From contig QXJR01000006.1 in assembly GCA_020975725.1 (NCBI GenBank), positions 992,001-1,056,000 of the forward strand: DNA of 64,000 bases, written 5' to 3'. This DNA is from Picocystis sp. L7 (taxonomy: Eukaryota; Chlorophyta; Picocystophyceae; Picocystales; Picocystaceae). The notes under the pieces are model-generated. The model ran no database searches and had not been told where the DNA came from. It worked only from the letters and a program-made list of their open reading frames with translations. The position numbers and the translations under genes are program-made. Shown one piece after another: positions 20,501 through 32,612 of this stretch (the stretch's first letter is position 1; the number at the start of each line of letters is the position of its first letter).

Positions 20501-23500
20501 ATTGTCTTTGATTACCGCATGCTGAACAACCTCACGATCAAGGACAAATATCCTCTTCCTTTGATCGATGACTTGCTCCTAGACTTGAGCACCTCGACGG
20601 TCTTCTCGTCCTTTGACGTGAAAGACGGGTTTTACAATATGCTTGTGGCCCCCGAGGATCAATGCAAAACAGCATGCGTGACGCCGTTTGGTCAATTCGT
20701 TTGGCGTGTCATGCCGATGGGCCTGGCAAACGCCCCCTCTATCTTCCAGCGCATGATGAACCGCATCGTGTCGCCCTTAACGAACACCAAGGCGTACATG
20801 GATGATATCCTCATCCACTCTGGGTCAGAGGCTGATCACTTGGATCACCTCGAGGCTTTCTTCCAACGCTGCAACGCTAAGCAAATTGTGCTCGCCAAGG
20901 AGAAGACGGCGCTCTTTAAGAAAGCCCTCGACTACGCCGGATTCCATATTGGCGATGGCCGAGTGATGATGCAAAAGCGTCTCGTGGAGAAAATTGAGAA
21001 CTTTCCCCGGCCAACTAGCATCAAGGAGAATCAAAGCTTCTTAGGCTTGTGCAATTACTACTCCTCCTTCATTAAGGACTTCCCCACTCTTGCTGCTCCT
21101 CTTTCGGACATCAATAGAAAGGCGTTTAAAGGAGACTTCGTTGGCTCCTGGACTGAGGTTCAAGAGGACGCGTTCCAGCGCCTCAAGGCTGCTCTAGTTC
21201 AAGAGCCCGTCCTCGTCCAATACGATCCGAACAGAGAGACGCGCGTAGAGACGGATGCTAGTAAGATCGCTACCGGCGCGATCCTTTCTCAACTACATGA
21301 GGATGGCAAGTGGCATCCGGTTGCTTACTATGGGCGGAAATTCAAGGATGCCCAACGCAACTACTCCACAGCTGAGCAAGAGACCCTTGCTATTTTGCAA
21401 AGTCTCGTCAAGTGGAAGCATCTTCTGCAAGGACGCTCTTTCACTGTCTTAACCGACAACACTGCGTCCAAATACTTGCAAACGAAGAATGCTGATCAAC
21501 TCTCCTCTCGGGAGATCCGCTGGCTAGACGCCTTGGCTGAGTTTACCCCTTTCGAGGTCCAGTACCGTCAAGGCATCGCCAACCCTGGAGCGGACGCTCT
21601 CAGTCGCACCGATTGGGACAGGGGCCAAGTCTTTCGTGTCCTCCATGTTGGGCCACCCGCGGAAGACTTGATTCCCTCCTTGGAAGAGATCTTGTTGATC
21701 GAGCCTATGCTCTCCCTCGATCCAGCGGTCATTGGTACCTTTCGATCGAAAGCTGCTCGCGAACGTTGGATGCTGCAATATGATCGGGCACGCCTTAAGG
21801 CCCCCGTTCGATGGCGTACAAGCCGTCCCCTCCGCTTTGAGACAACATCCCTCGCGGAGGTAGCCAACCGCAAGCGGCTCCCGCAGGCTCACGTAGTGCT
21901 CCTCGCTGATGACAAGCACCTTGACCTTCCCGCTTGCGACCGACTCCTTAGTAGGTTGCCTGCCTCTACCCATGTGATTCATTCAGCCACGTATAATGGA
22001 ACGTGCGCCCGTGCTACCAAGTCCTATAGGCTTGCGTCCGGTCTCACCGTGCGCACCACGTTGCAAGTCAACCCAGGTACTGATCTCAGGCTGATCACCT
22101 TAGCAGACCTCCTCCGGCGGTCGATGCCTTTGCTCACCATCCCAGCACTCGTTCAGCCGCCTCCCGGGCCAGCTCTTCGAGCTATGGGTGGTTCCCTTGA
22201 GATTCCATCGGTTGACCCCCAGGAGGAAGATTTGTATACATTGGTGCAACGAGCAGGTGAGAAAGATAAAGCTTATCAGGCTCTTGTAGCTTCACCACCG
22301 AAGAAACACGAAGTTCGTGACAACCTCGTGTGGCGCATCGATCCCGAGACGGATCGTGTTTGCCTGGTGGTGCCGAATGATGTTGCCGTGCGACAACGAC
22401 TTGTGGACCGTGTCCACGCGGATGCCCACTTTGGCGCTCAACGCACCTATGAGCAATGCCGACAACATTTTGTTTGGCAAGGTATGAAGTCGTACATTAT
22501 CGACTTTGTCCGTACTTGTCCTCGTTGCCAGCTCCTCAAGCCGAGCAATCGACCCGCGAAGCATCTCGTCCACATGCAAAAGATCTTCCCCTACCCTTTC
22601 CATACGATTGCGGTAGACGAAGTTGTCGGGCTTCCCGCCACTTCGAGAGGTCACAACGCGGTACTAACCGTCACATGCCGGTTTTCCAAGTACGCTCTCT
22701 ACTTCCCGATGCACACTGATTGGACAACGCACGACGTTGCCAAGGTGCTCATGGACCGAGTAATCCATCAGTTCGGAAGTCCGCGAGTTGTCCTCACCGA
22801 CAACGGGCCCCGATTTCGCGAGCTCTTTGATCAATTCCTGATCGAGCTCGGGGCCAAGCATAAAAGCGGCGCGCCTTACCATAGCCAGACACAAGGAGGA
22901 GTGGAGGTGCAGCACCGCACCCTTTTATCCACCCTTCGGGCATTGGCAACATCACGGCCAGATGTAGAGTGGGATGAGCTGCTTCAAACAGCGTCCTTCT
23001 CCTACAATACATCGGTGCATAGAGTCACTGGCTACTCTCCTCATTACGTTCTCTTCGGTACAAACGCCAGTTTGCCGTGGACATATTCCCTCCTAAGAGA
23101 GAATGCAGACCCTGCGTGCAAGCGACTCCATTCGCTGTTTGACGCTCGCCGAGAGCTTTATGCTCAAGTGCAAAAACGACACGCCCTCTATCAAAAACAA
23201 GTTGAAGATAGATTGAACCGCCAAAGGCAGGTTCGACGCTTTCGCGTCGGGGATAAAGTCAAACTGCAACGCGGTCTGAAGTCCTCCAGGGACAAAGGAA
23301 AGCTCGAGAGCTACTTTGTGGGGCCGTACACCATTGGGGAGGTGTTACCAAAGGGAGCTTACCGCTTGGTTCTACCCGACGGCACTCGACATTCCGCCAC
23401 AGTCAATATCGAACGACTGCATCCCTGGCATGAGAGCGACCATTCAAAGTTCCCCCATCGCGAACTTACTCCTGAACCTCAAACGGTTCCTCTCCCAAAT

Positions 23501-24135
23501 GGATCAGAGGAAACTCGTTTCCAGGTAGAGCGCTTCTACATACGTGATTGGACCACTTTTCCACCTAGGTACTATGTCCAATTTGCTTGTAGCGCCGATG
23601 CCCCTCTTCACGAACATCGCGGGTTCGTAGAGGAAACGTCGGATCTCATCGACCACGTTTGTGAGATCGAGGAACTCCTCGGGCATTTCCCCGAGCAAGG
23701 CATCACCGCACGTAACAAGAGTCGCGTGTCTCGCTACAAGTCCAAATTTTATCACCAGAAGAGGCCCATCCTAAAGGATACGTGGCCGTACGCTCTGCCA
23801 TACACTAGCCTAAGGAAACCGCGCTTTGCGAAACCGCCAAGTACGAACTTGGTTGGGCAAGTCGTGCAAGCAAGGTTCTTGCTCGAGCTCATGGACGGCT
23901 CAACTCGCCTAGAGTTTTGGACTGGCCTTGTGGAACGCTTTCGAAAAGCGGCGAAATCTTCTCCCGCTGCTTACGTCATCCGGTGGACGGACGGGACTAC
24001 TTCCTCCTACCGTCCCGATGACGCACACACGATCCTATTTGATCCTGTGGCGGCCGTGTACGGCCAAGCTTCCCTCGTCTCGCCAGAGCCACTCGACGAT
24101 CGGGCTGAGTTGCGCTTAATGGTGGTCCGGGAGGG
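17542..24135 (+). pseudogene. G1a internal region, gag to integrase C-terminus
   Basis: The continuation of G1a after the nested copy. It carries the gag domain, Cys-rich segment, protease (FVDTGATHNF), reverse transcriptase (AYMDD), RNase H, integrase, PPRYYVQF module and Tudor-like stretch in the same order as G1b and at very high identity. It then runs into the 3' LTR, where the Dam/DIRS-like domain is encoded. It is treated as a fossil with about one small break in this part. Confidence 0.88.
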
Positions 24136-24889
24136 TGTTGCGCCCAGCCCTCTCGAGACACCTGTCTTGCCGAGGTTGTCCTTCGACGATGAGGAATATG
24201 TACTCAATCGTGAGGCTTTTGAGAGGTTCTCAATTATATTCGGGCCATTCACTTGGGACCTGTTTGCCTCGCCAAACAATGCCCAATGTCCGCCCTTCTT
24301 TACACGGGAGACCCATGCTCTCGCCCAAGAATGGGCTAGTCTTGGCAACCTATGGGCACACCCACCCTGTTGCCTCATTGACTCCGTGATAGGCAGGCTC
24401 GAGGCCGAACCTAGAGCCCTTGTGACCATGATCACTCCGCATTGGCCAAAGGCTCCCTGGTTCCCTCGCTTGCAGCATCTCGCTACCTACCAGGAGGTAC
24501 TAGGGAGGCATGAGGGAATATTCTCGGATGCCCAAGGAAGGCCCTTGCCCTCCCCTCACTGGGACGTCCTCCTTAGCCATGTCCCTAGGCGGATGCAGGG
24601 CCAGGACTAACCCGAATAGGGACCGGTTTGTCCCCCATTCTAATAAGGGCTCTGTGGCCGATGAACCGGATAAATACGTGGCTTAGCCACGGGCGGATTC
24701 CCCAATGGAGTTAAGATGTAATATTAATTGCGGCGGAGGGGAACGGGAACAACAACCACGTTCCTCAACGTTCCGCCCAACGGTCTCGAGCACCGCGGCG
24801 ACACGAACGCACGAGCGAACGCACGCCGACGCCACCACCCTCGTCGTCTTCGCGCCACAGGAAAAGGAGGTGGGCGCGCAAGCGCCACA
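24136..24889 (+). repeat. 3' LTR of G1a
   Basis: 754 bp with TGTTGCGCCC...GCGCCACA ends, followed by the 5-bp duplication GAGAG. The Dam/DIRS-like domain frame ends at 24608-24610. Several substitutions relative to the 5' LTR (7138-7891) are visible by eye, so this insertion is older than G1b. Confidence 0.92.
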
Positions 24890-25960
24890 GAGAGCCTCAA
24901 CAACGATCGGTCACAATCCCAATTGACCCACCTTAAGAGAGCCTTCAACAATATCATGATGGAGCAAGGAGAGGATGTAGACAACTACATCAACCGTGTC
25001 GCCAACCTCGTTGAAGAACTCAACGAGAACGGTGCGGAGATCAGCGAGGCCGCAAAGTGCACCGCCATCGTGGCGGGCCTCCCACCCTCCTACAAACACC
25101 TCATGCATATTTTGGACAATCAAACTTGTACGTTTACGATTGAGTCCGTTCGAAACTCAATTCACAGGTTCAATGCAACGGAAAGTCTTGGCAAGGGTCT
25201 CTCAGCGGTAACTGTGAGTACTCAAAGGCCAAAGCCCAAGAAGTTATGTAGTTTTTGCAAAAAGTGTGGTCATGTTCTCAAGAATTGCTGGAAAGTGAAA
25301 CCCATGAAGAAAAAGGAGCTGCAAGAGGCTACCGACGATTAGCAGACCACTTGCAACAGCGACGGAACGGTCGACGATGCCAATGGTGAACATGCCCTCT
25401 CTTTCATGGCCATCGCGGTGCGCACTCCGACCATGCAATCCAGGTTCCCTCATGTGTTGGGCAAACCATTGATCCAGCAGCCATCTCGCGCTTTTACAGC
25501 CTCCACAGCCCAATTGGACATATGGATCATCGATTGAGGAGCCTCCTTTCACATGACAGGTGACCCTGATATCTTGGAGCCAAGCACCATTGAACACAAG
25601 TGCATCCCCGTTACTTGTGCGGAAGGTAGTGAATTGACAAGTCAATTGAGAGGAAATGCTCTGATTCATGCATCAGATGGCACTCAAGTGCGCCTCACGA
25701 ATGTCTATTACATTCCTGGATTCAAGCACAATTTGTTTTGAGTGAATGCAGCAACTTCGAATGGGGCCCAGGTCGTTTTCACGAAGGGCGCCTGCAGGAT
25801 CGTGAGTGCTTTAGGGACGATCGAGGCCCCCCTTGACCCGCGACCGAGTGTACGCCCCGGTCGTCACCGCCGGAAGGTGGCACGAACGCCTTGGACACCC
25901 TAGCGAACCTCGGATGAAGCTCCTTGGATTGCTCTGCGAAATAAGAATATCATTCAAAGC
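24890..25960 (+). mobile_element. Ty1/Copia remnant C0, right part (gag to pre-integrase)
   Basis: Continues the Copia remnant from 7137. It holds the rest of gag (FNNIMMEQGEDVDNYINRV, VAGLPPSYKHLMHIL), a CCHC zinc knuckle CSFCKKCGHVLKNCW, a protease region with HMTGDPDILEP and IPGFKHNLF, and a pre-integrase motif WHERLGHPSEPRMKLL. Nothing of reverse transcriptase is visible. It is an old copy with several breaks and loss of most of pol. The right boundary is approximate. Confidence 0.78.
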
Positions 25961-26409
25961 TTGCATCAAGGCCTCGCACAATTTTTGATCCCACCGCTCT
26001 AGTGGCTAGAAACTTGAACAAATTGTCTTCGAGTGCATTGGTACAATTGACTCCGTCCCGGCGATCTTTGCTGGGCAACAGGCGCTATTGTTAAGTTGTA
26101 GTCAAGCTTCAAGGGGCGTCGTTCTCCAACCAAGTAGACCTCTAGCGACACTTCGACAAAAAGTGATCATTCAATCGCATTGAGGATTCGTGCATAGCTA
26201 GAAATGAAAGTTGGAGTATTTTGCGACATAATGATTCGTGCTTCACATTGCAAGGCTAAGTTATTCATAATCCAAATGAATAAAGATAACCTTTGTTTGC
26301 ATGTCTAGCAAGTAGATTCGGGTGCCACTGCCTTTTGTTGTAGAAGCCAATTGTGACGATGTGTAAGACCACTGGGACCACCCAGGGCCACACCCCCCTG
26401 ATGAGATTG
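25961..26409. other. No gene recognised; decayed element or spacer
   Basis: About 450 bp between the Copia remnant and the MULE terminal repeat. It may include decayed Copia sequence. No coding similarity, LTR or RNA gene was recognised. Confidence 0.4.
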
Positions 26410-27033
26410 AAAAATGTTCTCCCAAGGGCATGAATTTCGGTCCCCCTCCAGATGCACCTTCGAACATATGCACCCCATTCGATCAACGTAACCCGGTGTT
26501 TATGAAGAGACCGATTTGGCCCGTGTGGAAAGAGGACCCTTCCTTGTTGTGCTTCCCGATGGATCGGAAAACCTCGACCGATCCCATTGAGAACGGTTCC
26601 AGGGGTAAAGACAGGGTTGCCTCGTCGGTCGACCGAAACTTGACGACCGATCCTTCGGATGCGACGGCGTGACGTGTCGAACGTGGCACGACACGAGAAC
26701 ACTGGACAAATGGCGGATAGACAAAGCGCTGGAAGCACGGAAGAAGGAGAACGCGGCGAGGAAAAGGAAAGGAGGGAGGGCGTGAGGAGGGTTTCCGAGC
26801 GTGCGTCCGCAAGGCGGTTTCGTGGCAGATGCACAGAATCGTGCTGCCAATGCACGCCCTAGGAGGGTTGCAAGAGACAAACACGCATCCACGGAAACGG
26901 GAAACACGCCGTGCAGGTGCGACATGGCGGGGCGGAGAGGGCGGAGAGGGTCGACAGGGGGAGCATGCCTGCAAAAGTAGAGGGAAGAGAGGATCGAGAA
27001 AGAAAAGAAGAGCGCGCAACAACAAACGTGCCT
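26410..27033. repeat. Left terminal inverted repeat of the MULE
   Basis: About 624 bp, the reverse complement of 29527-30134. It carries an extra 16-bp block near its outer end that duplicates atgcacc. Long frames read on either strand here are mirrored in the other repeat and have no protein similarity, so they are not annotated as genes. Confidence 0.9.
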
Positions 27034-27547
27034 TAGAGAGGACAGTGCCAGGGATTGGTAGTCGGAGAGTTGAGTATCACTCGATTTCTTGAAGGAGTAC
27101 CTTGTACTAACTGATGTGATTGGGTTCATGTTGCGCTTCTCTATGCTTGTGATTGTTCGCTAGGCAGGTGCTCTTCAAACTCAAGCAAGGACGATATACT
27201 TCCTATTTCTCTTCCATTTTCTAGCCTTCTGAATTTTTGAATGTGAGTGCACGGAACACTTTGTGAACTTTGTAGATGACCCGTGCGCATTGTTGCTAGT
27301 TGACTACCAGCAAGCATTTGTACTTCAATTATTGTTGTTGATCTATGACTCAAAGATTTTCTAAAAAGACATGCAAGATTCCATTGTGCCATCTACTAGA
27401 GAGCAGTTGGTATTGCAAGCATCCCCAAATGGGATTCAGCTTGATTCATTCTCTAACACTTGGATTGAAAGTGCTAAATGCTTAGAGGATAGTGAGGAAG
27501 GCTGTACATTCCTTTCTTAGAGTGAGGAAGATTGGCTTTCCAAAGAA

Positions 27548-29349
27548 TTGCCGCATTTACAAATTGATGGGATTGGCAAATGGGTAGTGAAGAGGCTTAA
27601 GAACCCGATACAAAAGCTACCCCGTCGTAACCGAAATGGCAAACTTATCTTGAGACGATGGCATTGCAGTGCTGCCAAGAAGTGCACTTGCCATGTCGAG
27701 GTGAAATTATTGCGAACAGAGTGTGGACGACTTTCTATATTGACAAAGGGAACGCACGTTCGTGTTGAAGCACAACATGAGAAGGAATCATCGACAGGGT
27801 TGCCACACAACATCAAGGTTGCATTGCTCGACTTCTTGGATAGTGACATGTTGCTGCCAAAGATTATTCGTCATTTGGAGTTGCGTGGTATCCACTTAGA
27901 TGGTATAAAGAAAAAACAAATCAAGAACTTCTTGACATATAAGAGGAGGGCTCTTGCACCTTCCAACACTATTGCGGAATTGGAAAGGTTTATCGCGGAC
28001 AACTTGTGGAAAGAGGAGAAAGCCTATGAGTTACATGACTGTTTCATCATTGATTACAAGTCCCCAAGTGAAGACCGTGAAGAGACTCGTCTCAAAACAC
28101 TAATGATTAGCTTCTCGACTCCTCAAATGGTGGAATGGGCGAAAGCGTCCATTGCTGTTGGCGAACCAAGACAACTGACTATTGACGCTACCTTTCGGAT
28201 CTTTACGAACGACGCATTTGTGTTATTGGCTAGTGGAATCACGGATAGAGGAGGCCATTGGTTCCCTATTGTCTATAGTACTGTGCCTTGTGAGAGTATG
28301 GAAACTACAACGTTTCACTTGCAATCCTTGTGGAAAATTTTGGGCACCTATGCAAGCAATTTCTTTGACAGCATTTATGTCCTAAATGATGCGGTTATCG
28401 GTTTGCATGTTGGTGTTGAACAGTTTTTCAAATTACAGGGGCACACTTGGCATCAACAAGATTGCTATGCACATTTGTCGCGGGTAGATGGCAACCTCCA
28501 ACAAGCGTTCAAGAGGTATCACATTCCTGTTGCTACGGGGACACTCATTGGAAATTACATAAGGCCTATTTCGTATGCACCGTGCAAATCTACAAAGGAA
28601 ATGTTGCTCAACAAATTCGAGAAGGAATTCGCGAAGTATGACAAGTTCATTCATGGGTGGAAGTCCACCTATGGCGGTCCATTCGAATACTGGCACGTTG
28701 CGATGCACCCATAGGTTTTGCGGTGAGCAACCAAGGGCATGAGAGCAATAACAATACTTTCAAAAGGGTGCACATGCCAAGCAGGGCAACACAAAGAAGA
28801 ATGGACCTTCACAAGGCTTTGTTACCAATAACAAAAGCCAATTCTTCATTGGTGAGAGAAAAGATTCGAAAATATGTGGTTCGTCTTCGTGATGACTCTT
28901 CTGTTCAACTGAAATTGTGGGAGGAAGTCCATCATTTCATGATGTGTAGTGATTGGGTGCTTTGCCAAAAAGTGCAGGAATACACCCTCTTTCTATCGAA
29001 GAAAAAAATCGACGATGCATTGGTGATCGCTAGAGAGAGAGCATATCAAGTAATGAAGGAGTTGTTGGTGCAGTCTAGCACAGCCACGACAGAAATTGTC
29101 GAAGAAGTAGTCTTGCAATTACAAAATGTTTTACTTCAAGAGGCTAGTAGCCTACTATAGCAAGGGCTGCAGCCTGTAGAAGAAGAGCGCATGGAAGATT
29201 TCTTCAATTATACATCGAAATGGACAGTCTTGAGGAACACTTGTAGCTGCTACACCTTTCAAACTAGAGGAGTCCGCAAGCACATCCTTGCTGTGAAGGT
29301 GGAGTGCAAACAAGTGCAGGTCCCAACCGGTGCACAAGTCTTGCAATAG
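27548..29349 (+). pseudogene. MULE transposase, interrupted
   Basis: Transposase of the MULE, cutting and joining the element ends. Counted from 27548, a WRKY/FLYWCH-like zinc motif (RWHCSAAKKCTCHV) lies at 37-50. The MULE core follows with D213 (LTIDATFRI) and D281 (VLNDAVIG), and the C...H pair CYAHL near 306-310. The third acidic residue sits in SNQGHESNNN at about 28725-28755. A SWIM-like CSCYTFQTRGVRKH is near 29250-29290. The frame changes once between HVAMHP and IGFAVSN (around 28700-28712), and TAG codons lie at 29158-29160 and 29347-29349. No ATG precedes the first conserved block, so the start is unknown (an upstream exon or decay). An intact relative elsewhere in the genome is likely. 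Confidence 0.82.
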
Positions 29350-29526
29350 AGCAAATTCGAGCGGTTGAAACTTCAACACCAACGTGAAAGAACAAGCAAG
29401 CAGAAAGCAAGAAAAGCTAGCAATTCTTTGCGTCTGAAGCGCTTGAGAGCTGGTGTGAAGGCCCTCCTCCCTTCAGAGGATTGCCCGATGCAAGGGCTTC
29501 TTGGGTGTTAGATGATACAACATGCT

Positions 29527-30134
29527 AGGCACGTTTGTTGTTGCGCGCTCTTCTTTTCTTTCTCGATCCTCTCTTCCCTCTACTTTTGCAGGCATGCTCC
29601 CCCTGTCGACCCTCTCCGCCCTCTCCGCCCCGCCATGTCGCACCTGCACGGCGTGTTTCCCGTTTCCGTGGATGCGTGTTTGTCTCTTGCAACCCTCCTA
29701 GGGCGTGCATTGGCAGCACGATTCTGTGCATCTGCCACGAAACCGCCTTGCGGACGCACGCTCGGAAACCCTCCTCACGCCCTCCCTCCTTTCCTTTTCC
29801 TCGCCGCGTTCTCCTTCTTCCGTGCTTCCAGCGCTTTGTCTATCCGCCATTTGTCCAGTGTTCTCGTGTCGTGCCACGTTCGACACGTCACGCCGTCGCA
29901 TCCGAAGGATCGGTCGTCAAGTTTCGGTCGACCGACGAGGCAACCCTGTCTTTACCCCTGGAACCGTTCTCAATGGGATCGGTCGAGGTTTTCCGATCCA
30001 TCGGGAAGCACAACAAGGAAGGGTCCTCTTTCCACACGGGCCAAACCGGTCTCTTCGTAAACACCGGGTTACGTTGATCGAATGGGGTGCATCTGGAGGG
30101 GGACCGAAATTCATGCCCTTGGGAGAACATTTTT
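29527..30134. repeat. Right terminal inverted repeat of the MULE
   Basis: About 608 bp, the reverse complement of 26410-27033. Two of the visible substitutions between the arms look like C-to-T changes, one at a CpG, on the left copy. Confidence 0.9.
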
Positions 30135-31085
30135 GAGTCGCATCCCACACCCCCGCTGGCCTCGCTTCATGGGCGGTATATTTTGATTCCCATGGACGTT
30201 GCCTCCGGTTTTTTGGGTGTGTACTCTGAAACTCTTTTAGATGGGATTCCACCCCTCTTCCCTTGGAACGAACGCCGGCCTTGTCCAACAGGGGGCGAAT
30301 ATCCCAGGGCAACTTTTTTGCAGCGTTTGCAAATCTCGTTTTTTCGGCGTTCCTTTTCTTTTTGTAAGTCCTTTAGGGGGCGCCTATGGCGGCCGTCCAC
30401 CTTCAGACTTGAAAAGAGCTCCTCCTCTTCCTTTTCACGCCAAAGTTTCCGCCACTAGCCACTCTTACGCGTGCAAAACTCGTCGAAATCCGCCGCGGGT
30501 GGGGGCATGAGTAGTGATTTTGGAGGGTCTCGTTTGCAGGGGTCTCTCTCCTCCAACATCGATCTGTTACCCATCAATTTTCATTCGTGCACGTGGACTT
30601 GGCTCGTCTACTTCATCCTAGACTTTGGACGAAAATGCTGAAGAACTCACGACGGCGCACCCCAGAACGTGGGGTCGCTTGAACGAATCTCGATGGGTTC
30701 GAGGTCCCCCCTTCCTCTTCCCTCCAATTGGCTAGGACCTCACGCCCACCTCTTGGAGGAACACGAGCCCATCTCAATGGGGAAGCACGAGGAGCGATTG
30801 GTGGTAAGAGATGGAAGGCTCCCGTCCTCTCTCGAGTACATGGTGGAAAGAAGGGGGGAAAAGAAGGGAAGTACCCCTCACCACACCCTTGAAAAAGTGG
30901 CCTCCCCTGGACCCCCAAAAATAAGTATCATATGCAGGAGTTGTCAAAGTAATATGTACCGATACAGACACGTGTCCTTCGAAATTTCATTAAAACTGGT
31001 ATGACTACTCGATAGCCCTCCTGCATGGAAGTTTGCAGGTTTGGTATTGAAGTGGTCTACAAGCTGTGAAGGTGTGCTGTCAAAG
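30135..31085. other. No gene recognised
   Basis: About 950 bp right of the MULE. Several frames of 70-120 codons are open on both strands, but none shows domain-like composition or recognisable motifs. No repeat shared with the rest of the window was seen. Confidence 0.4.
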
Positions 31086-31430
31086 TTAACGCCAAGAACT
31101 AATCCGAATAACCCTATCAGCCCCTATCTTTGCATGCATTAGCAGCTTGGCGAATGTTGACTCCACTTGGGCATCAGCAGGGGCTATTGCTTGTACTCCA
31201 GCCGTTGCTCTCTTCACCGAAATGAAGCCCATGCATACTTTTTGTTTGAAATAGACAGAGTTGGTGAATACAGTGGACAAAGTAAGGACAAAGAGCAAAG
31301 GACTGCTCTATTGCTGCCTGGCAAAACCCAATGTTGATGTCTGTGCATCCACCAGACTGAACAATTCTTCGCATCTGGTGCACATGCCCAAACGAGGTCT
31401 ATCTGTCAAATCGTAGGTACTACCTTTGGT
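31086..31430 (-). other. Possible coding exon, unrecognised
   Basis: A minus-strand frame reads RPRLGMCTRCEELFSLVDA, then VYFKQKVCMGFISVKRATAG and AQVESTFAKLLMHAKIGADR, ending SSWR at 31086. Its residue composition looks like real protein rather than shadow sequence, but one TAG interrupts it near 31310. I recognise no family. It could be a distal exon of the unrecognised gene at 32613-33641 or a separate decaying gene. Confidence 0.3.
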
Positions 31431-32612
31431 AATATTCCAAAGCTATTTTACCTCGACCCAAAACTGACCATGTGGAGGAAGGAACTTACAGCAAGAATAC
31501 TGTGTAGTTTTGGCAAAAACTAGTCTCGCGTTGGAACGCTTCTCTGCCTATGAATGTGCTTGCAACATCCGATGCAACAATGAATAAACAGAACGTTTAC
31601 TTTGAAGCAAGTATCGAGCTATCATTTGCTCCTCCAGGGAATCTATATGGTCATCCTTGAAGGCTAGACCTTCTTAGGTTTACTGGTTTATCCTTCCTCC
31701 TGACCGGCAGATGTCTTGCTTACAAATGCCCCAAAAACCTCCCTTGTATCAACTGCTCCTTAATCTCACATGATGACGGCAGCTTACTTTCATGGTTTCT
31801 TGCATGGGTGGTTGCTACGGATCTATGGCAAGAGAGGTTCTTCTTCTTGTAATCATTATACTGGAAATACTTCCAGGGGAGAGCTCATTGCTCAAACTCC
31901 ATGCATCTAAAGTGCTTGTGCAATATCTCGACTCTCAACAGCAGAATCAAGATCTATTCGAGTACCCCTTGCACTCGTCGGAGGTCGACCAGTTCTGATT
32001 GCGAAAAACTGGAGTTTAAGCCGTGAATTTGAATGGTGACGTGCAGATTGACCAAGGCACTCTTATTGAGTGGGTGCAAATGACAACTTCTGCTTCCTGG
32101 CAAAACGTATTATATCCACCTTTTGGTAACAACGAGACAAGAAGCGTTTAAAAGGTACTGGACACCTTCACACATGAATATAGGATGCACAAGTAAGGTT
32201 TGAAAATACCCATACACTTGATTCTACTTCTTCAGGCGCAACAGAATGAAGACTGCCATTTGCAAACTAGCAAGAATCCTGTCGAAACTCTAAAAGTTAC
32301 AGCATGCATCTTCAATTTTTGCTCTGATGTGATTGTCCATGTCAGCGCTGCAAGAGTAGCAAAAGCCTGATGTAAATGCTTATTTCAATCGTCGTTGGAG
32401 ACCAGGGCCATATTCCTGGACTCTAAAGGGAAATGCAAACCAAAATTTGTTTCCAGTCGAGAAGAAGAACTGAAAGTCATTCCTGGAGCACCAACTGAAT
32501 ACGCCGTGACTTTGCAGCAGTTGTTGAGCATCCATGTCATGCATACTTTGATCCATTCATGTGCAGAAGAACAGACAAGACACGCTGCACACCAATTCCA
32601 GCATTTCTTAAA
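31431..32612. other. Mostly non-coding; possible further exons on the minus strand
   Basis: About 1.2 kb. Near 32340-32560 the minus strand has short open stretches that could be distal exons of the gene starting at 33641, but frame and splice sites could not be fixed. The remainder is AT-richer and shows nothing recognisable. Confidence 0.35.

Larger units (their letters stand above)
7138..24889 (+). mobile_element. Ty3/Gypsy element G1a, split by G1b
   Basis: Plus-strand Gypsy copy inserted into the Copia remnant C0. It is flanked by the 5-bp duplication GAGAG (7133-7137 and 24890-24894). Its LTRs are 7138-7891 and 24136-24889, each 754 bp with TG...CA ends. The internal part is 7892-8660 plus 17542-24135. 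The middle is occupied by the same-family, opposite-strand copy G1b (8661-17541). Gag, protease, reverse transcriptase, RNase H, integrase and the C-terminal domains are all recognisable in order. It is broken: besides the nested insertion I count about two or three small breaks. It is older than G1b but still very similar to it. Confidence 0.92.
26410..30134 (+). mobile_element. MULE-type DNA transposon with long terminal inverted repeats
   Basis: A 3.7-kb element bounded by inverted repeats of about 624 bp (26410-27033) and 608 bp (29527-30134) that differ by a 16-bp insertion and only a few substitutions visible by eye. The outermost sequence is aaaaatgttctcccaagg. The interior carries a MULE transposase in the plus direction. 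No convincing 8-11 bp target duplication was found next to the ends (left flank gatgagattg, right flank gagtcgcatc), so the exact ends could be off by a few bases. High repeat identity suggests recent mobility, while the transposase frame is interrupted, so it may be moved by another copy. Confidence 0.85.

Noticed and set aside
7138-24889. G1 as a DIRS-type (tyrosine recombinase) element, because of its DIRS-like methyltransferase domain
   Set aside because: G1 has direct LTRs with TG...CA ends, target duplications and a DDE integrase with an HHCC finger, so it is Ty3/Gypsy.
26483-30077. Frames of 130-210 codons present twice in the MULE region
   Set aside because: They lie within the terminal inverted repeats in mirrored positions and lack protein-like motifs, so they are by-products of repeat duplication.
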